Positions 34,736-44,100 of a stretch of DNA of 64,000 nt are shown in pieces; the first letter of the stretch is position 1, and each line of letters starts with the position of its first letter. Source of the stretch: Bacteroides sp. 43_108 (GTDB lineage Bacteria; Bacteroidota; Bacteroidia; Bacteroidales; Bacteroidaceae); assembly GCA_001915545.1 (NCBI GenBank), contig MNQS01000135.1, positions 1-64,000 of the forward strand, written 5' to 3'. Below the pieces are notes generated by a model. That model was not told the origin of the DNA and ran no database searches. It was given only the letters and a program-made list of their open reading frames with translations. The position numbers and the translations under genes were made by a program.

Positions 34736-36093
34736 AAAAACTTAAATTGACAACCATCATACTGTCGACCGCAGCTCTCAGCAGCTGCGGCCTGTACAGC
34801 TCTTATGAACGTCCTGAAAACATAAAGACAGAAGAGCTTTGCGGCACAATCAACGAGGCAGGATATGATTCTCTGCCAAACTGGAGGGAAATGTTTCAGG
34901 ATGCACACCTCCAGGTGCTGATTGACAGTGCACTGAAAAACAACTCAGACATAAGAACTGCCGATCTCAAGATACAGGAAGCTAAGGCTACACTCCACGC
35001 ATCAAAACTTGCGTTCCTCCCTTCATTGTCGTTCGATCCTTCCGGCACAATCAGCAGCTGGGACTTCAACAAAGCTACAAAATCATATTCAATACCTGTT
35101 GACGTATCATGGCAGATAGATGCATTCGGAAGCCTGCGCAATGCAAAAGAGCGTTCTAAAGCACTCTACGAGCAGAACAAGACTTCAAGACAGGCAGTAC
35201 AGACAAGCCTCATAGCAAACGTGGCAAACATGTACTACACTCTGCTTATGCTCGACGAACAGCTCAAGCTGGCACAGCAGACTGCCGACAGCTGGAAAGA
35301 ATATGTAGATGCTACAAAAGTGATGAAAGAGGCAGGAAGAATGAACGAAGCTTCTGTATCACAGATGGAAGGTACATACTATTCAATCTGCACACAAGTT
35401 GAAGACATAAAAGCCTCTAGAACAGAAGTGGAGAACACTCTCTGCGCTCTGCTCGGAGAAACTCCTCACATGATAGAAAGAGGAAGCATTTACGACTGGA
35501 AAGCACCGGTTGACTTCATTTCAGGTATTCCTGTAAGTCTTCTCGGCAACAGACCGGATGTTAAAATGGCAGAACATGCACTTGCAGCTTCATTCTATAC
35601 AGTCAACCAGTCGAGAGCGGCATTCTACCCTTCTATAAACCTCTCAGGTATGGCAGGATGGACAAACTCTGGTGGCGGAATGATTGTTGATCCAGGCAAG
35701 ATGCTTCTTACTGCTGTTGCCTCACTTGCACAGCCTATATTCGCACGCGGCGAAATCAACGCACAGTACAAGATTTCAAAAGCGCAGTATCAGGAGGCAG
35801 AAATACAGTTCCAGCAGACATTGCTGAACGCAGGTGCTGAAATCAACACGACACTTGCCCAGCTGCAGAACGCAAACAACAAGCGCAACCTCTACGAAAA
35901 GCAGGTTGAATCTCTGGAACGTGCTGTAGAAAGCACAAAACTGCTTATGCAGAACAGTTCAACAACCTATCTGGAAGTGTTGACTGCCGTACAGACACTC
36001 CTTTCGGCACAGCTTTCACAGATATCCAACTACAACGACGAAATACAGAACACCATCAGCCTGTATCAGTCACTTGGAGGCGGTGTTGAATAA
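34732..36093 (+). CDS. TolC-like outer-membrane efflux lipoprotein (NodT/OprM type)
   Basis: 453 residues. The lipobox is LSSC with C19. Two OEP repeats follow, with long helical hairpins (NNSDIRTADLKIQEAKATLHASK near 65; YQEAEIQFQQTLLNAGAEINTTLAQLQ near 365) and the DVSWQIDAFGSLRNAKER motif. It forms the outer-membrane duct of the pump. Start and upstream stop share ATGA, so translation is coupled. A terminator follows at 36172-36207. Confidence 0.93.
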   Translation: MKKLKLTTIILSTAALSSCGLYSSYERPENIKTEELCGTINEAGYDSLPNWREMFQDAHLQVLIDSALKNNSDIRTADLKIQEAKATLHASKLAFLPSLSFDPSGTISSWDFNKATKSYSIPVDVSWQIDAFGSLRNAKERSKALYEQNKTSRQAVQTSLIANVANMYYTLLMLDEQLKLAQQTADSWKEYVDATKVMKEAGRMNEASVSQMEGTYYSICTQVEDIKASRTEVENTLCALLGETPHMIERGSIYDWKAPVDFISGIPVSLLGNRPDVKMAEHALAASFYTVNQSRAAFYPSINLSGMAGWTNSGGGMIVDPGKMLLTAVASLAQPIFARGEINAQYKISKAQYQEAEIQFQQTLLNAGAEINTTLAQLQNANNKRNLYEKQVESLERAVESTKLLMQNSSTTYLEVLTAVQTLLSAQLSQISNYNDEIQNTISLYQSLGGGVE

Positions 36094-36171
36094 CAACAAA
36101 GCATATATATCAAAAATATCAGATATATATTTATTGTCTCTATAAGAGTAACCTAATTATGGTTTTCTGAG

Positions 36172-36207
36172 GGCCATCCCTGCTGAGAAGCACGGATGGT
36201 CTTTTTT
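36172..36207 (+). terminator. Terminator of the RND efflux operon
   Basis: An 8-bp stem with one G-U pair (36172-36179 with 36194-36201), 14-nt loop and six T residues. Confidence 0.8.
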
Positions 36208-36321
36208 GTTATGTACACATTTTCTGGACAAAAGACTGCAACAAAATGGCAAAACGGCATGGGGCATTTGAACTTCAGAAAGATAAAAACCACAAAACCA
36301 AGATTTTTAGCACCTACAAAT

Positions 36322-36352
36322 TTTGACGCTATTAACAAAAAGTGTATCTTTG
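36322..36352 (+). promoter_or_regulatory. Promoter of rplU-rpmA
   Basis: TTTG (36322-36325) and TATCTTTG (36345-36352) have a 19-base spacer, one of the best matches in the window. Transcription should start near 36357. Confidence 0.75.
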
Positions 36353-36360
36353 CATCCGAT

Positions 36361-36420
36361 TTATGCCGACGAGGCCACAAAAAGCAAGCTACGTGATGGC
36401 TTCGCCTCTCGGTCAAACCC
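36361..36420 (+). promoter_or_regulatory. Structured leader of rplU, possible autoregulatory element
   Basis: The leader of about 80 nt can fold into a stem of CCGAC-GAGGC (36366-36375, one bulged base) with GCCTCTCGG (36404-36412), topped by a smaller AAGC/GCTT pairing (36386-36389 with 36399-36402). Ribosomal-protein leaders of this kind bind one of the encoded proteins; which one is not shown here. Confidence 0.45.
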
Positions 36421-36438
36421 GTTTAACAAAAAAATAAA

Positions 36439-36756
36439 ATGTACGTAATCGTAGAAATTAACGGTCAGCAGTTCAAGGCTGAAGAAGGCAAAAAATTGTT
36501 CGTACATCACATCAAGGATGTAGACGCTCAGGCAACTGTTGAATTTGAAAAAGTATTGCTGGTTGACAACAATGGAACTGTAACAGTAGGAACTCCTACA
36601 GTAGAAGGTGCAAAGGTTGTTTGTGAAGTAATAACACCGCTTGTAAAAGGCGACAAGGTTCTTGTTTTCCACAAGAAGAGAAGAAAGGGTCACCGCAAGC
36701 TGAACGGACACCGTCAGCAGTTTACTGAATTGACAATCAAACAAGTTATTGCTTAA
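36439..36756 (+). CDS. rplU: 50S ribosomal protein L21
   Basis: 105 residues. [21 protein letters not shown] is the L21 N-terminus, and [21 protein letters not shown] the C-terminal signature. It is 22 bases upstream of rpmA, as in most bacteria. Confidence 0.97.
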   Translation: MYVIVEINGQQFKAEEGKKLFVHHIKDVDAQATVEFEKVLLVDNNGTVTVGTPTVEGAKVVCEVITPLVKGDKVLVFHKKRRKGHRKLNGHRQQFTELTIKQVIA

Positions 36757-36778
36757 CAAATTAAAAAAAGAGTAGAAA

Positions 36779-37045
36779 ATGGCACATAAGAAAGGTGTAG
36801 GTAGTTCAAAGAACGGCCGTGAGTCACACTCAAAAAGACTCGGTCTGAAGATATACGGTGGTGAGTTCGCCAAGGCTGGCAACATTATCGTACGCCAAAG
36901 AGGAACAAAGCATTACCCTGGCAAGAACACAGGTATGGGTAGTGATCACACATTGTATGCCCTTGTAGACGGAATCGTTAAGTTCACTAAGGGACGCAAG
37001 GACAGAAGCACAGTTTCTGTTGAGCCTGTAGCTCCAGAAGCATAA
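36779..37045 (+). CDS. rpmA: 50S ribosomal protein L27
   Basis: 88 residues. The start [20 protein letters not shown] is the mature L27 N-terminus with no cleavable extension, unlike the Firmicutes form. [15 protein letters not shown] is the family signature. It lies at the peptidyl-transferase centre. The gene is closed by a terminator at 37071-37098. Confidence 0.97.
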   Translation: MAHKKGVGSSKNGRESHSKRLGLKIYGGEFAKAGNIIVRQRGTKHYPGKNTGMGSDHTLYALVDGIVKFTKGRKDRSTVSVEPVAPEA

Positions 37046-37070
37046 ATGCTGTTACAATAGACAAAAGATA

Positions 37071-37098
37071 AAAGGTCGCATTGAAATGCGACCTTTTT
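37071..37098 (+). terminator. Terminator after rpmA
   Basis: A GC-rich stem (37071-37082 with 37085-37096, the top pairs probably open) ends in a run of five T residues. Confidence 0.85.
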
Positions 37099-37180
37099 CT
37101 GTTTTTAGCAACAAATGATTCCAAACAAAAAGGAGATGCACGCTAAGCATGCACCACCCCACAATATTTTTACCGAACTA

Positions 37181-37564
37181 TTATTTCTTGATTGTATCTG
37201 AATTCTGATTATAAGCTTTCGCTACACATTTCCAAACACCGTCGATCTTCAACAGAAGCAAATAATCGGTAAAATCAATTCTGCCTCCCCAATTCTCTTC
37301 CAAAACTCTTACTACTGCAACAGTTTCTTCAATAGACACAATGTCGATGCGTGCTTTGAAATCCGTACCGGCTCCGACCGTATCAACATTATGATAGAAC
37401 TGTTCTATAGAACCATGTTCCAACTTACCGTCCAAGAAACCGAAAAGAACAGCTTCGTCTGTAAACAGTTCTTTTGCATATCTGCTGTTGCCTTCTGCAA
37501 CACTCTTCACAAACTTCATGGCAGCTTCTTCAACTGCCTTGTACTCTGAAATACTTGCTCTCAT
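37181..37564 (-). CDS. NTF2-like protein (putative lumazine-binding/SnoaL type)
   Basis: 127 residues with the alpha+beta cone fold expected for the nuclear transport factor 2 superfamily: helices at 5-40 (EEAAMKFVKSVAEGN), the HGSIEQFYHNVD segment near 55, and a beta-sheet end with TDYLLLLKIDGVWKCVAKAY. The putative lumazine-binding subfamily is the closest match from memory. Function unknown; possibly a small-molecule binder or isomerase. It is divergent from an HxlR regulator 142 bases away. Confidence 0.78.
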   Translation of the reverse strand: MRASISEYKAVEEAAMKFVKSVAEGNSRYAKELFTDEAVLFGFLDGKLEHGSIEQFYHNVDTVGAGTDFKARIDIVSIEETVAVVRVLEENWGGRIDFTDYLLLLKIDGVWKCVAKAYNQNSDTIKK

Positions 37565-37587
37565 AATTCAATAGATTTGTTACGCCA

Positions 37588-37618
37588 CAAAATTACATGG
37601 TAGATGCAGTCCATACAA
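37588..37618 (-). promoter_or_regulatory. Promoter of the NTF2-like gene
   Basis: On the minus strand, TTG (37618-37616) and TAATTTTG (37595-37588) are separated by 20 bases. The direct repeats at 37620-37655 lie immediately upstream. Confidence 0.55.
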
Positions 37619-37619
37619 G

Positions 37620-37655
37620 TACTGAAAAATTATTCAGATACTGAAAATTTATTCA
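37620..37655. promoter_or_regulatory. Direct repeat with dyads, candidate HxlR operator
   Basis: Two 17-bp copies (37620-37636 and 37639-37655) differ at one position and are spaced 19 bases apart. Each holds the dyad TGAA-N6-TTCA. They lie between the divergent NTF2-like and HxlR genes, beside the −33 element of the former. Confidence 0.5.
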
Positions 37656-37706
37656 CTATACGCGTTCTTATCACGATATTTGTAACTTTGTCCAAAACGA
37701 TATTTT

Positions 37707-38054
37707 ATGTACGAAAGGAAGATACCTATAGATATGGATTGCCCTTTAAGACTCACAATGAGTCTTATTGATTCCAAATGGAAATCATGCATACTCGATG
37801 AACTGCGCCACAAATCCATGCGTCCAAGCGAACTGCATAAAGCATTGCCAGAAGCCACGCCTAGGGTTCTGGACATGCAATTAAGAGAAATGGTAGAAGA
37901 TGGATTGGTAGAAAAGACAGCCTTCGCTGAACAACCTCCACGTTCCGTATACTCCATCACGTCGCTCGGCATGAGCCTGATACCCATAATTGATGCCATG
38001 CTGGAATGGGGCAACAAAAACAAGGATGTGTTCGAGAAAAAATACGGAAGATAA
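37707..38054 (+). CDS. HxlR-family winged-helix transcriptional regulator
   Basis: 115 residues. The family signature is intact: CPLRLTMSLIDSKWKSCILDEL, the recognition helix region RPSELHKALPEATPRVLDMQLREM, and the wing VEKTAFAEQPPRSVYSITSLG. These are small dimeric regulators, often responding to quinones, aldehydes or redox stress. It probably controls the divergent NTF2-like gene, and itself, through the repeats at 37620-37655. Confidence 0.92.
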   Translation: MYERKIPIDMDCPLRLTMSLIDSKWKSCILDELRHKSMRPSELHKALPEATPRVLDMQLREMVEDGLVEKTAFAEQPPRSVYSITSLGMSLIPIIDAMLEWGNKNKDVFEKKYGR

Positions 38055-38170
38055 ATAAGGATATATCGCAACCGTGCTAACAACACATGCTTCTGCTGTG
38101 AGAACAAACAAAAGAAAATGTTAGAATAAAAACGGAAATTTCATAAGACAAATCAGATATATAAAAAACA

Positions 38171-38204
38171 CGGCAGGATAAGCACTCGTACGCCTATCCT
38201 GCCG
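38171..38204. terminator. Bidirectional terminator between the HxlR and GH2 genes
   Basis: A perfect 10-bp stem (38171-38180 with 38195-38204) flanked by A-rich sequence on the left and T-rich sequence on the right, suited to both converging genes. Confidence 0.8.
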
Positions 38205-38255
38205 ATTTTATATCAAAAAAAGAAATTCAAATAAACCTGAAATTTCTAATCTGAA

Positions 38256-40805
38256 TTATTTTGACTTGAGTTTGAGAGATGCGCTCTTCAGGCCCTTTCC
38301 ACTAACTGTAAGAACTATATCACCAGGTTCTGTAGTTGTCTGAACTCCAACAACAAGAGCGCCTTTGAATGCTTTCATTGTAGGTTCTGTAAATACTTCC
38401 AACGAAGTTGCATCGCCGTTGCATACACCACGGAAGAATCCGTTTCCTTTAACCTTGAAGTTAAGCTGATTTGATGCTTCAGGACATACAACTCCATTCT
38501 TGTCCACTACTCTAGCTGTTACGAAAACAATGTCCTGACCATCGGCAATTATAGGTTCAGACACAGGGAAGCATGAAGGATCGTCCGTAGCACTCATACT
38601 GCTGAGCGAAGCCGGTGCTCCTTCTACTCCGTGATCGGCAAAAAGTTCTATGTGGTGCGGTTTGCCGGCCGTACGTACAATCTGCTGTCCGGCCTCTTTT
38701 CCGTTCTCGTCATATACAACGACTTTCAGTTCACCCGGTTCGTACTTGACATCGTTCCAACGCAATCTGTAGCGGTCGAGAAGTTCAGCAGGATTCTTGC
38801 TGATCTTGCCTTGACTCTTACCGTTGACAAAAAGTTCTGCAGTCGGATAGTTCGTATAGCAATATACAGGAGTTACTTCGCCTTCACGTCCAGGCCAAGT
38901 CCAATGCGGAAGCAGATGAATTGTAGCCTGCTCCTTGTTCCAACGGCTACGGTACAGGTAATAACGGTCTTTTGGAAGTCCAGCCAAATCGAAAATACCG
39001 AAATAACTGCTTCTTGACGGCCAGTATTCATCGTATGGCGTAGGTTCTCCAAGATAATCGAAACCAGTCCATACAAATTCGCCTATCACCCATGGCTGGT
39101 CATCCTGAAGGAACCAATCGTATTCCGGAATGTTGCTCCAGCTGCAGGCCTCAAGATCATAGCTTGAACATTGGCCATCATCGTATTTCTTCATGTTTTC
39201 CTTGACAACAGGGAATTTATAAACGCCACGTGAACTTACAGTTGATGCGGTCTCACTGCCAAGTACAAATCCCTTGTCCATCTTTTCATATACCATCTTG
39301 TAATCACCTGTATGATAATTCAAACCTGGTATATCCAACGCATAGGCAAAACCCGTATTGATAGATGCTCCTACTCCATTTATGCCTGCTGTAACAGGTC
39401 TCGTATCATCCAAAGAATGAACAATTTTTTTGAGCCTATATGCAATACGTCCTCCATCCTTGACTCCCTGTTCAGGAATTTCGTTACCGATACTCCACAT
39501 AACGATACTAGGATGTATTCTGTAGTTCATCACGAGGTTAGTAAGGTCTTTCTCAACCCACTCATTAAAGAATCTATTGTAGCCATTACGGCATTTAGCA
39601 CGCTTCCACTCATCGAAACTTTCGGCCATAACCATCATACCCAAAGAGTCGCAAAGTTCAATCTGCCACTTCGACGGCATGTTATGGCTTGTACGTATAG
39701 CGTCGCATCCCATTGATTTGAGGAGCTTTATCTGTCTTGCCAATGCAGACTTATTGACTGCAGTACCAAGCATACCAAGATCGTGGTGGAGACATACACC
39801 TTGGAATTTGCGTGTCTTTCCGTTCAGCATAAATCCGTTCTTCTGGTCAAAAGAGATTGTACGTATACCGAATTTCACCATCTGTTCATCAAGAACTTTC
39901 TTAGTACCATCGTCCGCAATCTCAACAAGCGACAAATTCAGAGCATAAAGATTCGGAGTCTCTGGAGACCAAAGTCTTGCATCCGTTATTTCTATAGACG
40001 TATTTGCTGTTCCGTTGCTAAAAACACGTGAAGAGCCGGCACCGGCCAAAATCTTGCTGGCTCTGCCACCATACTCAGTAACCTTATATTCAACATTAAG
40101 ATTCTTGCCTTTATATCCTTCAACATCGGCAAAAACATCAATAATGGCATTACCTTCACTGTCTACAGAAGCAGTCTTAACGTTTACACCCCACACATCA
40201 AACGCAGTCTTACCTGTCATAATAAGCTTTACCGGACGGTACAAACCTGCACCTGGATACCAACGGCTGCTCTCCTTTACATTATTAAGTCTAACGGCAA
40301 GAGTATTTTCCTTACCGTCCTTGTTTACGAAAGGTGTAACATCGATATAGAATGAATTATATCCGTATTTCCATTCACCAGCTTTCTGACCATTCACATA
40401 AACTACAGGCTCAGCCATAGCACCATCAAAGAGCAGAACTGCACGTCCATATTCATCAGGTACTGAAAATTTTGTTCTGTACCATCCATGTCCAATCCAA
40501 GGAAGCGATCCGGTACGTCCAGTCTTCTCTGTAGGAATCTTTTCTCCATTCTGTTCGATAGCAACAACCTGCATATCTATTTTCTTATCGAAAGGCCCGC
40601 TTACAGCCCAATCATGAGGAACGGAAACAGTTTTCCACTTAGAATCATCGAAATCAACACTAGACTGACTAGACGCATCAGTTTGTGAAAATTTCCAATT
40701 GTCTTGCAAAAGAATCTCTTTACGCACTTGTGCCAACAAAGAAGAACCGCATCCAAGCAGCATAAATGACACAAATACCGACTTAAGGCAAAAATCTTTA
40801 TTCAT
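38256..40805 (-). CDS. Secreted glycoside hydrolase family 2 protein (beta-galactosidase-like)
   Basis: 849 residues. A signal peptide (SVFVSFMLLGCGSSLLAQ) shows export; the C in LLGCG could also be a lipid anchor. The GH2 order is sugar-binding jelly roll (about 25-190), Ig-like domain (190-300), TIM barrel (300-600), then DUF4982-like and a further Ig-like domain. The acid/base is E442 in WSIGNEIPEQ and the nucleophile E576 in IGEFVWTGFDYLG. It probably removes beta-linked galactose or a related sugar from plant or host glycans. There is no susC/susD pair nearby. Its promoter region is the 84-bp tandem repeat. Confidence 0.93.
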   Translation of the reverse strand: MNKDFCLKSVFVSFMLLGCGSSLLAQVRKEILLQDNWKFSQTDASSQSSVDFDDSKWKTVSVPHDWAVSGPFDKKIDMQVVAIEQNGEKIPTEKTGRTGSLPWIGHGWYRTKFSVPDEYGRAVLLFDGAMAEPVVYVNGQKAGEWKYGYNSFYIDVTPFVNKDGKENTLAVRLNNVKESSRWYPGAGLYRPVKLIMTGKTAFDVWGVNVKTASVDSEGNAIIDVFADVEGYKGKNLNVEYKVTEYGGRASKILAGAGSSRVFSNGTANTSIEITDARLWSPETPNLYALNLSLVEIADDGTKKVLDEQMVKFGIRTISFDQKNGFMLNGKTRKFQGVCLHHDLGMLGTAVNKSALARQIKLLKSMGCDAIRTSHNMPSKWQIELCDSLGMMVMAESFDEWKRAKCRNGYNRFFNEWVEKDLTNLVMNYRIHPSIVMWSIGNEIPEQGVKDGGRIAYRLKKIVHSLDDTRPVTAGINGVGASINTGFAYALDIPGLNYHTGDYKMVYEKMDKGFVLGSETASTVSSRGVYKFPVVKENMKKYDDGQCSSYDLEACSWSNIPEYDWFLQDDQPWVIGEFVWTGFDYLGEPTPYDEYWPSRSSYFGIFDLAGLPKDRYYLYRSRWNKEQATIHLLPHWTWPGREGEVTPVYCYTNYPTAELFVNGKSQGKISKNPAELLDRYRLRWNDVKYEPGELKVVVYDENGKEAGQQIVRTAGKPHHIELFADHGVEGAPASLSSMSATDDPSCFPVSEPIIADGQDIVFVTARVVDKNGVVCPEASNQLNFKVKGNGFFRGVCNGDATSLEVFTEPTMKAFKGALVVGVQTTTEPGDIVLTVSGKGLKSASLKLKSK

Positions 40806-40835
40806 GATATTAATTTAAGTGTTTAATACTAAGTG

Positions 40836-40867
40836 CAAATATAGTGAAAGGTGAGCGCAGAGACAAA
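40836..40867 (-). promoter_or_regulatory. GH2 promoter, copy nearest the gene
   Basis: On the minus strand, TTTG (40867-40864), a 20-base spacer and TATATTTG (40843-40836). Transcription would start near 40830, about 25 nt before the GH2 ATG. The same arrangement recurs 84 and 168 bases upstream. Confidence 0.75.
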
Positions 40868-41034
40868 TTGAAAACAATCGTTTTCAAGTTGACTATGCCG
40901 AACCGCATCCTATATTATCCAAATATAGTGAAAGGTGAGCGCAGAGACAAATTGAAAACAATCGTTTTCAAGTTGACTATGCCGAACCGCATCCTATATT
41001 ATCCAAATATAGCGAAAGGTGAGCGCAGAGGCAA
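40836..41034. repeat. 84-bp tandem repeat carrying a promoter in each copy
   Basis: Two identical full copies (40836-40919, 40920-41003) and a partial third (41004-41034). Each begins with the minus-strand −7 box TATATTTG and, 20 bases away, TTTG (TTG in the third copy), so the GH2 gene has up to three tandem promoters. Each full copy also holds the perfect palindrome TTGAAAAC-AATC-GTTTTCAA. The third copy differs by two substitutions within its first 31 bases. Confidence 0.9.
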
Positions 41035-41067
41035 CAATAATATACAACTAGTATTGATTAAAAAGAA

Positions 41068-41117
41068 AAAAGATACATGCAATCTGGTATATATGACCAC
41101 GACTGCATGTATCTTTT
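41068..41117 (-). terminator. Terminator of the alpha-2-macroglobulin-like gene
   Basis: A perfect 14-bp stem (41068-41081 with 41104-41117) whose arms supply A and T tracts on either side. It lies 22 bases after the stop of the minus-strand gene. Confidence 0.8.
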
Positions 41118-41138
41118 AAAAAACGTATAAGCTTGCTG

Positions 41139-44100
41139 TTACTCTACACTTACGGTTCCAGAAGCACTTCTTCCGACAAACGAAGCAGAATAAGCACATT
41201 GTGCCTCAGCTATGCCCTGCTTATAAACGCCGGAACGAGTAACATACATCTCTGTATCTATTGTACAAGTTCCTTTTCTGAATATATCAAAGAAATAATC
41301 AGACGAAGAATCATGAACAGCAGCATAAAAACCTTGACCGTTGCCAAACCTATAGCCGGAAAGCTGCGATACAGGCTCCATACAAGCGGCACGTTGATCA
41401 CGAACCTGAACAAAATCCATATCACGGTCGGCACTTACTACAAGTCTTACTTTCACTCTGTCGCCTACTGCAAGCCGCTCGCCATCGCGCAATTCACGCC
41501 AAACATTTGCACCAGTAGAATCTTTGCGCATTACCAGCATACGGCGATCTACGGAAAGTCCGCTCTCGCCCGAGCTCTTCTTAAGGCTCTCCATATCCTC
41601 CAGACACTGTCCATAAACAGCACCCCACGACAAACCTGCACTCTTCTTGTCTATACGCACGTTGCCACCCTTGGACAAAACATCCTCAGGCACAGAAATC
41701 TTCACATATCCTATTCCTGCAGTCTGATTGTTAACTTTCAATTCATTCTTGCCTAATTTGATTTCAGGTACGGCACTCTCACGAACAGTCCAATCGCCAT
41801 TGTACATAAGAAGAGCATTGACAGCCTCAATAGTATTGATTGGATTATCCCAAGCCTGTACCTGCTTCTGTCTCACAAGCCAAACCTGCATGTCGCGCAG
41901 ATAATCATCTGTATCGCTGAAATCAGAACGCATTTCGGCCATAGCTTTCATTGCATCTACCTGTACAGGGATTCTATAATCTACAGAAGAATAATATGCT
42001 TTAGGCGTATCGTAATAACGTCCTACATCCTTTCTGTAAACAGTATATTCGCGCAATGAGGCAACAAGTTCTGATGCTTTTGACATATTGTCGAAAGTTT
42101 TCATTATATAAGCCAGCTTCGCCTTATTGCCGATATCCAGAGTTCCAGAAATTCCAGCAAGACGACTTGCATAATCTTTCTGCATGGAGTCAACTTCCGC
42201 ACTAATCTTGTGAGTGTATAAAGAAGAAAGATAGAGATAGTTTATACCTGACGTACCAGGTGTCCAATCTTTTCCTGAATGCTTTTTGATCTCAGCATAT
42301 CTTTTGAGTTCATCGGCATCGATATATCTGAAACCATCCTCAAGCATATCTTTTGCATCCTTATCCAAAGAAGCTACTGCAGAAAGTTCTGCAAGATGCT
42401 TCAAAACGTTTTCTGTTACCAACCTGCTTCCTGTCATGCCGTTGAACCAGCTCCACGAACCGTCGACACGCTGTAAGCGCTTCAGTTTTGCCAAAGCATC
42501 TGAAGTACGGACGTTCATAAGATTCTCATCAAACATATCAGATATCATTCTGAGCTGTTCTGTCTCGTTCTGCGCATCAATCACCCAAGGGGTTTCTTCC
42601 AAAAGCATCGTTTTGAGTTCGCTGTCCTTTTCCAATTCACTCGAAAGAGAACCATACTTTTCTGTTTCAGCTCGCCAAGCCTCAACCAGAGTTCTAAGCT
42701 TAGGCAATCTGGAAGCAATTGCACCTAATGCTTTATTGGCATAATAAGATGCAGACAAAGATATGGCATTATCGTTATCAGGAACAGCTACTGCATGAAG
42801 GGCTTGAACGACAGTCCATGACGGATTATCTACATACTCAATCGTCATACGCTTATTGGTTGCAGTCTTGCTTCCGTCATTGAACAGGCTGCCGGTATCG
42901 ACCTTCTTCTCTCCCATTCCATCAATAAAGAAAGAAACAGACTCTGTTATCCATTTCTTGTCAGTCAGTACAGGGAGATAGTTGCGTTCGCCATCGCTGA
43001 AGGTCGCATTGCCAGCCGTAATCTGACAAATCAGAAGCGGATGTTCTGCATCAGGTTTGAAACCATAATCAACACGGCCTGTCTGTCCTGCATCAACCTT
43101 GAATGACTTCTTTTCACTGTATACAACTTTTCCTGTTTCCGGGTCAATCAGCTCCAACAAAGCTTTTCCTTCAACTGTTCCATCTGTCTTGTTCACAATC
43201 CTAGCAGCAATGGATGCGTCATCACCAATACGTACAAATCTAGGCATATTAGGCTGAACCATGAAATCCTTGCTTGCCACAACATCGGCAGAGATATTTC
43301 CATAATCAACATCTTCTGTATGTGCAACACCCTTGAAACGCCAGGTTGTGAGACCGTCAGGCAATTTGAACGATATATGCACATTGCCAGAATTATCAGA
43401 CATAAGATGCGGGTAGAAAAAGGCTGTTTCGGAAAGATTGCTTCTCAATCCTTCATCAGAAACGGCAGGAGCGTCTGAGACTACAGCCTGTTCTACAACT
43501 GCATCCATTTCTGTAATATTTAGAGCTGCAGAACCGGTGGCCATAGGAGTCGCAGAGTTCATAACCGACTTAGTACGCATAAGCGCCGGCTTGAAGAATC
43601 TGGTTCCGAAAACGTAGTTAGAAAAACACTCCTTAAGTTCCGTAAATTTTCTAAGCACATCGTCGAACGGCTCATTTTTAAAATCAAGGCCAATGAACAT
43701 AGGAACAGACATCTGGGCTACAGAACGCTGAACATACGGAACATTACGCCCGAAACTTACATTGAAATCTACGTTGTGCTCATACAATTCATCCAATGAT
43801 GCATCATAAAGCATTGCCAGCAATTCGGCCTTTACTGGAGAACCTGTGCTGTCAGTTACATTAAGGATCCAATTTTCCTCACTTCCAGGCTTCAGTTTAT
43901 CTCTGAATGTATTCCATGTAAGCTTGAGTTTCTTATTTGGTTGCTCACGCAGGATATTTACAGACTCCATAAAACCCTTACCGTTTTTCATGTAAGCAAA
44001 CACAAGTGCCAAACCATCGCCATACGCTTCATCATAATTGAAATGGAAATGGCAAATGGTATCACTTACATTTATGCATCTGCTATCAATAACTTTATTA

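Noticed and set aside
40836..41034. CRISPR array
   Set aside because: The copies are directly adjacent with no unique spacers, and no cas gene is in the window.
40844..41119. A 91-codon plus-strand frame with repeated peptide units
   Set aside because: The repetition comes from the 84-bp promoter repeat, whose length is a multiple of three; there is no reason to think it is translated.
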